Under the pieces are notes generated by a model that was given only the letters and a program-made list of their open reading frames with translations, searched no databases and was not told the origin of the DNA. The translations under genes and the position numbers were made by a program. A stretch of 64,000 nt of DNA from Dipteris shenzhenensis (taxonomy: Eukaryota; Polypodiophyta; Polypodiopsida; Gleicheniales): the NCBI GenBank assembly GCA_047967505.1, contig CM106540.1; one strand, given 5' to 3'. This document shows, in pieces, positions 1 to 11,288 of the stretch (positions are counted from its first letter, which is position 1; each line of letters opens with the position of its first letter).

Positions 1-23
1 ATGTACCCCAAAACTTGAGACTT

Positions 24-510
24 GGAGATTCCCATATCACACCAGTGGTAGCTATCTTGTCCATTCTCAATGCTAATAAGAGCTAGGCCCCATAGACCGG
101 TAAAAGAAGTCTTTTTGGAGGTTCAATTTTTTCCCTCCGTCTTCTATAGGCCCCATGATGAAATAGGATATATTCATCACCCTACATTTAATGCAAGAAT
201 TGACACAACTTTTTTGGACCTGACTATGTAGTTTACATCCCAAAATTGGTGCTAAAATTGCAGACTGGGAGATTCCCATATCACACCAATGGTAGCTATC
301 TTGTCCACTCTCAACAATAGTAAGAGCCGGTCCCCATAGACCGGTAAAAGAAGTCTTTTTGGAGGTTCAATTTTTTGCCTCCGTCTTCTCCGGCCCCATG
401 ACGGAATAGGATATATTCACCACCCTACATTTAATGCAAAAATTGACAACTTTTTTTGGACATGACTATGTAGCTTACATCCCAAAATTGGTGCTAAAAT
501 TGCATACTGG
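24..510. repeat. Tandem duplication, two copies of a 244-bp unit
   Basis: The block starting GGAGATTCCCATATCACACC at 24 recurs at 268 with a few substitutions. Both copies contain the same internal landmarks (CATAGACCGGTAAAAGAAG and ACATTTAATGCAA). No coding potential is apparent. The second copy runs directly into the foldback array that follows. Confidence 0.85.
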
Positions 511-902
511 GCATCTCCATTTGCCCGGGGGTGTCCCTAGCGACCCCTTGGACTTGCTCTATTTGTCTAGTTGTGTCTCTCCACAAAAATCGGAGTGGGG
601 CCTATTTTCCCCATTTAGTAAAACTATATGCATCAATATGTATGTATGTATGCATGCATGCATGCATCCATGTATGTATGTACACACACACACACATATG
701 TATGTATGTATGTATGTATGTATCTGTACTAAAACTACTAAAACTATATGCATCAAATAATGTTGTTGATCAATTTTTGGCATACCCCACCAAAATCAAG
801 ACCCCCATTGCAAAGAAAGGTAAGGAACACAAGTGCTTGTTCTTATGCTCATGAGACAACAAAATGCATGACATAGGCAACCAATGGGGTCTTACTTTTG
901 AT

Positions 903-965
903 GTTTGTATCTATGTATGTATATATATGTGTATGTACATACATACATACATACATATATATATA

Positions 966-1006
<41 letters not shown>

Positions 1007-1019
1007 CTGTGTGTGTGTG

Positions 1020-1054
<35 letters not shown>

Positions 1055-1057
1055 GTC

Positions 1058-1145
<88 letters not shown>

Positions 1146-1157
1146 TGTATGTATGTA

Positions 1158-1204
<47 letters not shown>

Positions 1205-1240
1205 ATGTATGTATGTATATGTATATGTTGATGCATATAT
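903..1240. repeat. Microsatellite (GT)n/(AT)n/(GTAT)n
   Basis: Long alternating blocks of GTAT, AT and GT repeats with almost no interruption. It is the largest microsatellite of the array. Related tracts lie at about 637-722, 1841-1960, 2596-2710, 3253-3370, 3950-4130, 4741-4890 and 5406-5600, always at the same position of the unit. Confidence 0.95.
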
Positions 1241-1280
1241 GTATATATTGATGTATATATTGATGCATACAATTTTGATA

Positions 1281-1671
1281 TATGGAGAAAATGGACATGA
1301 AAACCATCTAAATTGGTTCTTGTCGTTCGATTTGATATATGACATGATCCTATTTGGATTCGTAAGTCCAAAGATATGGGGTCCTACTTTTAGGGCTTGA
1401 ATGCCTAAAATAGGCAGCGCATTAACACGCTACCTATTTCATGCATTTAGGCCTCAAAAGTAGGACCCCATTGGCAACACAATGGGGTCCTACTTTTGAG
1501 GCCTAAATGCATGAAATAGACAGCGCGTTAACGCGCTGCCTATTTTAGGCATTCAGGCCCTAAAAGTAGTACCCCATATCTTTGGACTTGCATATCAAAA
1601 TGAGGTCATGTCATATATCAAATCGAACGGCAAGATCCAATTTAGATGGTTTTCATGTCCATTTTCTCCAT
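1281..1671. repeat. Foldback unit 1 (long hairpin)
   Basis: Left arm 1281-1473 and right arm 1480-1671 are imperfect reverse complements around a loop of about 6 bp. Each arm begins with TATGGAGA or its complement and carries an internal GTTAAC-centred palindrome. Confidence 0.88.
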
Positions 1672-1898
1672 CAACTACAACTATATTCATCAAATAATGT
1701 TGTTGATCAATGTTTGGCATACCCCCCCAAAATCAAGACCCCCATTGCAAAGAAAGGTAAAGAACACAAGTGCTTGTTCTTATGCTCATGAGACAACAAA
1801 ATGCATGATATGGGAAACCAATGGGGTCTTACTTTTGATGTTTGTATGTATGTATGTATGTATGTATATGCATATACATACATACATACATACATACA

Positions 1899-1934
<36 letters not shown>

Positions 1935-1995
1935 TATATCTATGTATGTATATGTTGATGCATATATGTATATATTAATGCATACAATTTTGATA

Positions 1996-2427
1996 TATGG
2001 AGAAAATGGACATGAAAATCATCTAAATTGGCTCTTGCCATTTGATTTGATATATGACATGACCCCATTTGGATTTGTAAGTCCAAAGATATATATGACA
2101 TGACCCCATTTGGATTTGTAAGTCCAAAGATACGGGGTCCTACTTTTAGGGCCTGAATGCCGGAAATAGGCAGCGCGTTAACGCACTGCCTATTTCATGC
2201 ATTTAGGCCTCAAAAGTAGGACCCCATTGGCAACACAATGGGGTCCTACCTTTGAGGCCTTAATGCATGAAATAGGCAGTGCGTTAACGCGCTGCCTATT
2301 TTAGGCATTCAGACCCTAAAAGTAGCACCCCGTAATTTTGGACTTGCATATCCAAATGGGGTCATGTCATATATCAAATCGAACGGCAAGATCCAATTTA
2401 GATGGTTTTCATGTCCATTTTCTCCAT
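1996..2427. repeat. Foldback unit 2
   Basis: Same arms as unit 1, with the loop near 2230-2237. The left arm has an extra local duplication of about 40 bp: the stretch ending in GTAAGTCCAAAGATA occurs twice between 2052 and 2131. Confidence 0.85.
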
Positions 2428-2739
2428 CAACTAAAACTATATTCATCAAATAATGTTGTTGATCAATTTTTGGCATACCCTCCCAAAATCAAGACCCCCA
2501 TTGCAAAGAAAGGTAAAGAACACAAGTGCTTGTTCTTATGCTCATGAGACAACAAAATGCATGACATGGGAAACCAATGGGGTCTTACTTTTGATGTTTG
2601 TATGTATGTATGTATGTATGTATATGCATGTACATACATACATACATACATATATATATATATATGTATATGTATTTATGTATATGTTGATGCATATATG
2701 TATATATTGATGTATATTTTGATGCATACAATTTTGATA

Positions 2740-3082
2740 TATGGAGAAAATGGACATGAAAATCATCTGAATTGGCTCTTGCTGTTTGATTTGATATATG
2801 ACATTACCCCATTTGGATTTGTAAGTCCAAAGATACGGGGTCCTACTTTTAGGGCCTGAATGCCTGAAATAGGCAGTGCGTTAACATGCTACCTATTTCA
2901 TGCATTTAGGCCTCAAAAGTAGGACCCCATTGGCAGCGTTAACACGCTGCCTCTTTTAGGCATTCAGACCCTAAAAGTAGCACCCCGTATCTTTGGACTT
3001 GCATATCCAAATGGGGTCATGTCATATATCAAATCGAATGGCAAGATCCAATTTAGATGGTTTTCATGTCCATTTTCTCCAT
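2740..3082. repeat. Foldback unit 3, centre deleted
   Basis: The arms match the other units, but the centre near 2925-2945 has lost the inner part of the right arm. The sequence passes from ACCCCATTGGCAGC straight to the GTTAAC palindrome. This explains its short length. Confidence 0.82.
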
Positions 3083-3305
3083 CAACTAAAACTATATTCA
3101 TCAAATAATGTTGTTGATCAATTTTTGGCATACCCCCCCAAAATCAAGACCCCCATTGCAAAGAAAGGTAAAGAACACAAGTGCTTGTTCATAAGCTCAT
3201 CAGACAACAAAATGCATGACATGGGAAACCAATGGGGTCTTACTTTTGATGTTTGTATGTATGTATGTATGTATATATATGCATGTACATACATGCATAC
3301 ATATA

Positions 3306-3341
<36 letters not shown>

Positions 3342-3390
3342 TGTATATGTTGATGCATATATGTATATATTGATGCATACAATTTTGATA

Positions 3391-3782
3391 TATGGAGAAA
3401 ATGGACATGAAAATCATCTAAATTGGCTCTTGCCATTTGATTTGACATATGACATGACCCCATTTGGATTTGTAAGTCCAAAGATACGGGGTCCTACTTT
3501 TAGGGCCTGAATGCCTGAAATAGGTAGCGCGTTAATGCGCTGCCTATTTCATGCATTTAGGCCTCAAAAGTAGGACCCCATTGTGTTGCTCAATGGGGTC
3601 CTACTTTTGAGGCCTAAATGCATGAAATAGGCAGCGCGTTAACGCGCTGCCTATTTTAGGCATTCAGACCCTAAAAGTAGCACCCCGTATCTTGGGACTT
3701 GCATATCCAAATGGGGTCATGTAATATATCAAATCGAATGGCAAGATCCAATTTAGATGGTTTTCATGTCCATTTTCTCCAT
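3391..3782. repeat. Foldback unit 4
   Basis: Long hairpin with centre near 3583-3592. The right arm contains a perfect 32-bp palindrome at 3625-3656 centred on GCGCGTTAACGCGC. Confidence 0.87.
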
Positions 3783-4000
3783 CAACTAAAACTATATTCA
3801 TCAAATAATGTTGTTGATCAATTTTTGGCATACCCCTCTGAAAATCAAGGCCCCCATTGCAAAGAAAGGCAAGGAACACAAGTGCTTGTTCTTATGCTCA
3901 TGAGACAACAAAATGCATGAAATAGGCAACCAATGGGGTCCTAATTTTGATGTATGTATGTAAGTATGTATATATGTATGTATATACATATATATATATC

Positions 4001-4073
<73 letters not shown>

Positions 4074-4181
4074 ATATGTATATATATATATATGTGTGTG
4101 TGTGTATATGTATATGTATATGTCTATGTTGATGCATATATGTATATATTGGTGGATATATTGATGCATACAATTTTGATA

Positions 4182-4571
4182 TATGGAGAAAATGGACATG
4201 AAAACCATCTAAATTGGCTCTTGTCGTTCGATTTGATATATGACATGATCCCATTTGGTTTGTAAGTCCAAAGATATGGGATCCTACTTTTAGGGCCTGA
4301 ATGCCTAAAATAGGCAGCACGTTAACACGCTACCTATTTCATGCATTTAGGCCTCAAAAGTAGGAGCCCATTGGCAACACAATGGGGTCCTAGTTTTGAG
4401 GCCTAAATGCATGAAATAGACAACGTGTTAACACGCTGCCTATTTTAGGCATTCAGGCCCTAAAAGTAGTACCCCGTATCTTTGGACTTGCATATCCAAA
4501 TGGGGTCATGTCATATATCAAATCGAACAGCAAGATCCAATTTAGATGGTTTTCATGTCCATTTTCTCCAT
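4182..4571. repeat. Foldback unit 5
   Basis: Long hairpin with loop near 4372-4380 and arms as in unit 1. Several CpG-to-TpG-type differences have degraded the internal GTTAAC palindrome. Confidence 0.85.
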
Positions 4572-4798
4572 CAACTAAAACTATATTCATCAAATCATGT
4601 TGTTGATCAATGTTTGGCATACCCCCCCAAAATCAAGACACCCATTGCAAAGATAGGTAAAGAACACAAGTGCTTGTTCTTATGCTCATGAGACAACAAA
4701 ATGCATGACATGGGAAACCAATGGGGTCTTACTTTTGATGTTTGTATGTATGTATGTATGTATATATATGCATGTACATACATACATACATACATACA

Positions 4799-4873
<75 letters not shown>

Positions 4874-4937
4874 ATATGTATATGTTGATGCATATTTGTA
4901 TATATTGATGTATATATTAATGCATACAATTTTGATA

Positions 4938-5326
4938 TATGGAGAAAATGGACATGAAAATCATCTAAATTGGCTCTTGCCGTTTGATTTGATATATCAC
5001 ATGACCCATTTGGATTTGTAAGTCCAAAGATACGGGGTCCTACTTTTAGAGCCTGAATGCCTGAAATAGGCAGCGCGTTAACGCGCTGCCTATTTCATGC
5101 ATTTAGGCCTCAAAAGTAGTACCCCATTGTGTTGCCAATGGGGTCCTACTTTTGAGGCCTAAATGCATGAAATAGGCAGCGCGTTAACGTGCTGCATATT
5201 TTAGGCATTCAGACCTAAAAGTAGCACCCCGTATCTTTGGACTTGCATATCTGAATGGGGTCATGTCATATATCAAATTGAAGTGCAAGATCCAATTTAA
5301 ATGGTTTTCATGTCCATTTTCTCCAT
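4938..5326. repeat. Foldback unit 6
   Basis: Long hairpin with centre near 5127-5136. The left-arm internal palindrome GCGCGTTAACGCGC is intact and the right-arm copy has one mismatch. Confidence 0.85.
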
Positions 5327-5464
5327 CAACTAAAACTATATTCATCAAATAATGTTGTTGATCAATTTTTGGCATACCCCCCCCAAAATCAAGACCCCCA
5401 TTTTGTTGTATGTATGTAAGTGTGTATATATGTATGTATATACATACATATATATCTATATGTG

Positions 5465-5507
<43 letters not shown>

Positions 5508-5641
5508 ACACACACATGTATGTATGTATGTATATGTATCTATATATATATATATATATGCATACATACATACATATGTATATATTGATGCATATATTGA
5601 TGCATATCTTGATGTATATATTTATGCATACAGTTTTGATT

Positions 5642-6029
5642 GATGGAGAAAATAGGCATGAAAAACATCTAAATTGGCTCTTGCCGTTCGATTTGATATA
5701 GGACATGATCCCATTGGGATTTGTAAGTCCAAAGATACGGGGTCCTACTTTTAGGACCTGAATTCCTGAAATAGGTAGCTTGTCAATGTGCTGCCTATTT
5801 CATGCATTTAGGCCTCAAAAGTAGGACCTCATTTGGTCCTACATGGGGTCCTACTTTTGAGGCCTAAATGTATGAAATAGGCAGCGCATTGACGCGCTGC
5901 CTATTTTAGGCATTCAAGCCCTAAAAGTAAGACCCCGTATCTTTGGAATTACAAATACAAATGGGGTCATGTCATACATCAAATCAAATGGCAAAAGCCA
6001 ATTTAGATGTTTTCATGCCTATTTTATCG
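5642..6029. repeat. Foldback unit 7, more divergent
   Basis: Same design with centre near 5828-5842, but the internal palindrome centre is GTCAATG/TTGACG rather than GTTAAC. It is the most divergent full unit of the array. Confidence 0.8.
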
Positions 6030-6149
6030 ATTTAATAAAACTATATGCATCAAATAATGTTGTTTATCAATTTTTGGCATACACCCCCAAAATCAAGACC
6101 CCCATTGGAAAGAAAGGTAAGGAACACAAGTGCTTGTTCTTATGTTTAG

Positions 6150-6241
6150 GAGACATTAAAAAAGAGGCCTAGTAGCCCAAAAATGGTAGCGCATCAATGC
6201 GCTATCATTTTTTGGTTTCTAGGTCTCTTTTTTGTTGTCTC
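6150..6241. repeat. Short related hairpin closing the array
   Basis: The arms run from GAGACATTAAAAAAGAGG at 6150 to the complementary end at 6241. The centre, GCGCATCAATGCGC, resembles the GCGC-rich centres of the larger units. This is a smaller member of the same structural type. Confidence 0.7.
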
Positions 6242-6770
6242 ACGAGCATACATATGGAGGTTATTTTACAATATAACTAAGAAGTAGTATTGAAGTAGTT
6301 CTACAATTTGGATGCATTAAGAGCATTCATATAGCAAGGAAGAATATAATAATTGAATACATTTTTTTTCAATACATATTGCTAGTGAGACTACCAAAAA
6401 GAGGCTCTACCCCTCATGATGTCTCTGGATACAGAATATGAGATTGCTTGATGCTTGGATTGCAGCTGGAAATGTTGCATGGACAAAGCCACTATATGCC
6501 TCAAGTGTTGGAAATTGATGTATGGCTCAAGTGCTAGAATGTGCAAATCATGGCCAAAATCAAGACCCCTTAGAGATTCCATGAGGGCTATCCTACTACA
6601 CACGTCACCTTTAGTCAAGGGCAAAACCATTTGTCATCATAGGCAGCAAGTTCATGGGACCCCATCCCATGATCCAAGGCATTATTCAAAGACAAAGTAT
6701 TTCTGACCATTCCCAAATTGAGTTTGCCAATTCCTAATCTGATTGATTTCATTTCTGGACTTGCAATGCT
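6242..6770. other. No gene seen
   Basis: Unique-looking sequence between the array and the 6771 inverted repeat. Only short overlapping open frames occur, without recognisable domains, and no repeat stands out. Confidence 0.6.
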
Positions 6771-6887
6771 TGCAAAGCCCTTGCTTAAGCTTGAATGAGC
6801 CTCTTGATTTTGGGGGTATAATGGTCAAAAATGGCTTAACACGCCCAAAATCAAGAGGCTCATTCAAGCTTAAGCAAGGGCTTTGCA
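6771..6887. repeat. Perfect or near-perfect inverted repeat, 44-bp arms
   Basis: Arms 6771-6814 and 6844-6887 are reverse complements (TGCAAAGCCCTTGCTTAAGC ... GGGCTTTGCA) around a 29-bp loop. Nothing coding lies inside. It resembles a small MITE, but no target duplication was identified. Confidence 0.9.
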
Positions 6888-6979
6888 GGTCTTGTTTTTG
6901 GGTGGCAAAAGCATGAAAAATGACAGCGCATTAAGGTGTTTCCATTCTTATGCTTCCCCCCTCCAAAAACAAGACCCCC
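6888..6979. repeat. Adjacent hairpin related to the array
   Basis: GGTCTTGTTTTTGG at 6888 pairs with CCAAAAACAAGACC ending at 6979. The centre CAGCGCATTAA resembles the GCGTTAAC-type centres of the foldback array, so it is probably a diverged relative. Confidence 0.65.
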
Positions 6980-9916
6980 AAGCTATTCATTGGAGACACC
7001 AAAATGAGGAGAAGGATGACGTGAGGAGTAGAGGAGCTAGCCAATGAGGGGAGGGACAGCCTTGGAATTGCCAGCAACAAGCATGATGCAAGGAGGTGAG
7101 AAGGCAAAGAAGCAAGGAGGTGAGGAGGTGAGGAAGCAAGGAGGCGAGGAGGCAAGAGGCAGTCTTGAAGGGCAACAAGAGGGTGGAGGTGGCCGAAAGA
7201 GTAAGCAGGAAAGGGAGGGATGGAGATTGCTTGTAGGAAATGCTTGGATTAATGCTACAAATGCCATTTTTTTGTGTGTGTTTTGCAGCATGAAATTTTT
7301 ATGGCATTTTTCTTTTAAAAAATACAACATTGTTGTGATTAATTGCGCTACAAACAACTCAAGCCGTAAAGCACCATGGATTAGTATAACAATATACATC
7401 ACAAATGGATGCATACACTCATATACATCACCGATGGATGCATACACTTATACTCACATCAATTTCCAATATTGTATTAGATGGACCCTTAGCATATATG
7501 TGTGCATAGAAGACCATTTCCTACATTGATCCCTGATTTCATAGTTAAATTATTCCCTTTCTCACATTCTAACATGTGAAGATTTAATGTACATGCATTA
7601 TGGGCACATTATATTGCAGTTTATGACTAACTTTTTTTATGAATGCATGATACTTGTATATGGTCAAGGAAGGTATATTATCATTTTTGAATGACAACAT
7701 TACTCTATGCTCCATTTTATCCTATATTAGAAACTATGATCACTAGATATTACATAAATGTATTGCTCCATTATATCCTATACTAAAAACTATTTTGACC
7801 CAAATACATAATGCCAATTGAGGTTAGTACTCATGACAAGTGATGAAAACAATCTAATGGTATGAATGAGATCTTGTAAATTTTGGATATATAATATGGG
7901 TACTATGTTGATTGAGCTATTTTTCTAAGGGAATATTTTCAACTTAATTACTAAATACATACTTACAATGGTGACCTGATTCCCATCTATATGTATAATC
8001 AAGTTTTACTTTGTGTTAAAAAAAAAGCTTTTGCATAAGGTTAAAATTCGAATAGTATTTATATTTGTTTAAGACTTCCCATTGAGCTGGCTCCTATCCT
8101 TATATTGAACATGATAATGTTCATAAAGATTTTATGAATACAAATAGATAGCATTGGCTCTCTTTTTAGTGGTTGGGAATGAACCCTAAAAGTACCCTAA
8201 AATGACTATGTATTCCCTTATTTGTAGCATGGAAGTGATCATGGTAGAGTGGCATAATCCCTATTTTGCTTTTTTCATAGGTTCTTTTGCTACTCATGGT
8301 TGGCGGATACACCACGACATAGATCCGAATAGATATTTGGTTTTTTGCTTCAACTTGCTTGACTAGACTTTCCTTGATGATTGTTCGATTGTGCATGATG
8401 AGTAGTCACTGGCTTATTTGATGCATTAAGTGCAATGTTTTCCTTAAAGTTTTTCATACTACAGGATACGAGTTTGCTTATACAGGTGGAAATAGAAGCT
8501 TGTTAATGCCTGGTGCATATTTTCCATTAGATGCAGTAGGATACTAGTTACAGAGTGTCTTTGCCAATTATTTCACTTGAATCATGCTCCTCCTATGCTT
8601 GAGTTTGTGGTCACGTATTGAGTTTAACATAATAGTCTACATGATACTGGATGAGCACTCAACATAGTGGTTAGATGCATTCATTTCTAGTTCCAATAGA
8701 ACTATCATTCAGACATTTGTCATAATAGAAGTATGGAGGGCTAAAATCCTTTTTTAGCTCCCTAAGTTTTTTAAAGCATAGTATTGTCCAGATTACATAG
8801 GTATTTTCACTAAGCAAAATTAATCCTTATGATGAAAATGTGTTTTTTTTCTTTTGACATAGTTAGTTCTATTTCCATGTTTTTGGATCGAATGTATGGA
8901 TGATCTTCTGCAAGCATAAAAGACATGATATGTATATGTAGCACATGATCATGTTTACATATTTTCAGTCATATATTCTACCTTGTGATCTATCATTATC
9001 TTGCTGTGTGGATGTTCAATCTGAGTAGTGTTTGCTTTTTTAATCGCAAATTTTATGTATTGTTGTGTCTCTACCTCTCCACAATTACTCAAATTGATAG
9101 TATGGGGATGAAAGAAAAGTTAATTGTGAGTTTTAGGCATGCCTTCATTGTTGGAATATGTTTAATTTGCTTATGATCACATCAATTGTTCCAATGATAT
9201 TGAGAGGAATAAGATGTTGGATGAGGTTCTTGCTCGCTTGAAACCTATTTAATCTTGCTCGCTTATTTGGGGCTGCTCGCTTTTCTCCGCTCGCTTTTTG
9301 GTAATCCTCATTGAATTGCCAATTCACTAAATTAAAAATGACCTTCAAAAGTTGAAAAAGATTAAACAATGTGTAAGAAATTTTCACAATAACAAATAGT
9401 CATCTACACTCATGTTCAATGCACCAACTGAAAAATTCACTTCAAAAACTTAAAGAAGGTCAAAACAATTGAGAGAATCTACAAAACACAATTTGATCTC
9501 ACACATGGATTTTTTTTTTTTTACTAAAGAAAAGATTTTAAATCAATAAAAATCAATTTAAACCATTACAAAGACTTACTTTTATTTGTAAAATGTAGCA
9601 ATTAGTTGATCAAGGTTATAGCACTTAATCTCAAAAACAATTTGCATGGTAACCATGTTTTTGCAAGCATTAATCAATCCACCGATGAATGGTTTAAAAA
9701 ATCCTTGATTGATGGCCTTTTTTAAACGATTTCATTTTTTAAAATCAATTTATTCAATTTAAATCACCATTTTAAATCCAACTGTCTAAATCCAATTGAA
9801 GGGTAGAATGATACTAAAGCCATGGTATTATCCCATTGTAATAATGTACAAGAGGAAGTATAAGAATAAAGTAACAGTGATCAGGTGGTACATGATTGTT
9901 TGATTTTGAATTATTT

Positions 9917-9962
9917 TGTGTGTGTATGTGTGTGTGTGTGTGTGTGTGCGCGCGCCTGTGTG
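9917..9962. repeat. (TG)n microsatellite
   Basis: TG dinucleotide tract with a short CGCGCG interruption near 9949. Confidence 0.9.
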
Positions 9963-10092
9963 TTTAGATTTAATAATCCCATCAATAAATGAACCATACA
10001 ATTGATTCAATCATTAGGATAATTGTAAAAAGCAATGGATTGACATTTTTTAAGAAAACAAAATTGAAGTAACCTTTTGACAATATAGAGAG

Positions 10093-10230
10093 AAAGCATA
10101 TGCTTATGCTTATGCATGAGGATATGAGCATAAGCTCATGCATAAGCATAAGCATATGAGCATATGCTTATGAGCCCATGTATAAGGATAAGCTTGCATA
10201 TGAGCATATGCTCATGCATAAGCATATGCA
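10093..10230. repeat. Palindromic hexamer repeats (CATATG / TTATGC / CATGCAT)
   Basis: Overlapping GCATATGC, GCTTATG, CATAAGC and GCTCATGC words fill about 140 bp in both orientations, so the block is highly self-complementary. It is followed directly by a 130-bp purine-only tract (GGAGGAAAGAGG type). Confidence 0.8.
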
Positions 10231-11044
10231 AAAGAGAGGAAAACAGAGGGGAGGAAGAAGAGGAAATAATAGAGGGAGGAAAAGAGGGGGGAAAGAGGGA
10301 GGAAAAGAGGGAAAGAGGGGAAGAAGAGGAAATAAGAGAAGAGAGGGGAAGAGAGGGTTCCTACGCCCATCATTGTAGCTACGCTTAAGGTGCTAGCTGC
10401 AAGACAATGAAAATCATGGACATAAAAATAGGAAAAGCGAGGAAGCACTTTCTTACCTAGAAAATTCCCGCTCGGCATTTCGTGGACTGACCCTATAAAA
10501 GAGAGGAAACATATCATTTATCAAATAACTAGTTAGAGAAAAGAGGAGTTTGGAGCAGCAACTTTCCAAAGGGATTGGATTGAGGGGACAAGCATAAGCT
10601 TATAAACAAGGAGAAAGCACGAAAGGAAGGGAAAGAGGAGGAAGAGAAATACCAAAAAGAGAAGAGGTGAGTCTTCTTTCTTTCACCAAATCTCATTTTT
10701 TGTCCTTAACCTCTGAAATCAAGCATAAAAATTAGCACATAGGCTTAGCAATGCAAGGAGAAACATGCTTCAACACTCACAAAATGAAATCTCACAAAAA
10801 ATGAACCTATATTGCTTACAGAGACACACCTTCTTGAAAAACTTCCTTTCACACAAGCAAAGAGGGAGAAGGGTGGAGAGGGAGCACAAGTGTTGGGAGA
10901 GTGGTTGTGTAGGAGTGAGGAGTGTGGGGAAGAGGTTGGAGGAAAGCGAGGTCATCGAATATAAGGTTGGAGGAGAGATTTTTGCTTTTCCCGCAATAGA
11001 TTTGTGAAAGATAACATCGCACAAGGTTTTGGGTTTTAGCCCTC

Positions 11045-11150
11045 ATTGTCGCTATATAGCAACACTGGTCAGTCGCTATATAGCAATACTTATATACTAG
11101 AGGCATCACTATATAGTGATGGAATAGGACATAACGTCGCTATATAGCGA
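11045..11150. repeat. CACTA left subterminal repeats
   Basis: Four copies of a (T)CGCTATATAGC(G/A)A-type palindrome lie at about 11048, 11073, 11108 and 11138, one of them diverged to CACTATATAGTG. This is the expected subterminal arrangement. Confidence 0.75.
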
Positions 11151-11288
11151 CAGTTCAAGACACTTAATCTAAGGAGAGAAAGAAGGAGCTAATGGGTGGC
11201 TATTTTTTGGATCTTAATCGATTTCCATGCATTTTGTGTTGTGATTTTGGAGGTGTGCAGATGGAAAGGATGACTGGAAGCTCATGAG

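Larger units (their letters stand above)
600..6241. repeat. Array of about eight foldback-plus-microsatellite units
   Basis: The spacer landmark AAAATCAAGACCCCCATT occurs near 793, 1731, 2487, 3140, 4629 (variant), 5388 and 6097, with a variant near 3843. This gives units of roughly 650-930 bp. Each unit consists of a long inverted repeat (arms near 190 bp), then a conserved spacer of about 170 bp, then a (GT)n/(GTAT)n/(AT)n microsatellite of variable length that accounts for most of the length differences. Open frames in the microsatellites are poly-(Tyr/Met/Cys/Val) or poly-(His/Thr/Tyr/Ile) and are not genes. The copies differ by many point changes, so this is not a recent perfect duplication. 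Confidence 0.9.
6980..11040. other. Gene-free region with simple repeats
   Basis: No open frame here has a recognisable domain. Visible features are a purine-rich minisatellite of GGAGG(T/C)GAGGA type at about 7080-7200, a duplicated GGATGCATACACT motif near 7405 and 7435, GCTCGCTT motifs at 9230-9300, a (TG)n tract at 9917-9962, interleaved GCATATG/GCTTATG repeats at 10093-10230 and an (A/G)n tract at 10230-10360. The rest is AT-rich with nothing I can name. Confidence 0.6.

Noticed and set aside
849-1400. Open frames of 100-178 codons over the microsatellites
   Set aside because: They are translations of (GT)n/(GTAT)n with two-to-four-residue periodicity in all frames; no gene.
10770-11024. 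Frames of 80-86 codons upstream of the CACTA body as a transposon gene
   Set aside because: No similarity to known element proteins, and both strands are equally open; most likely non-coding.
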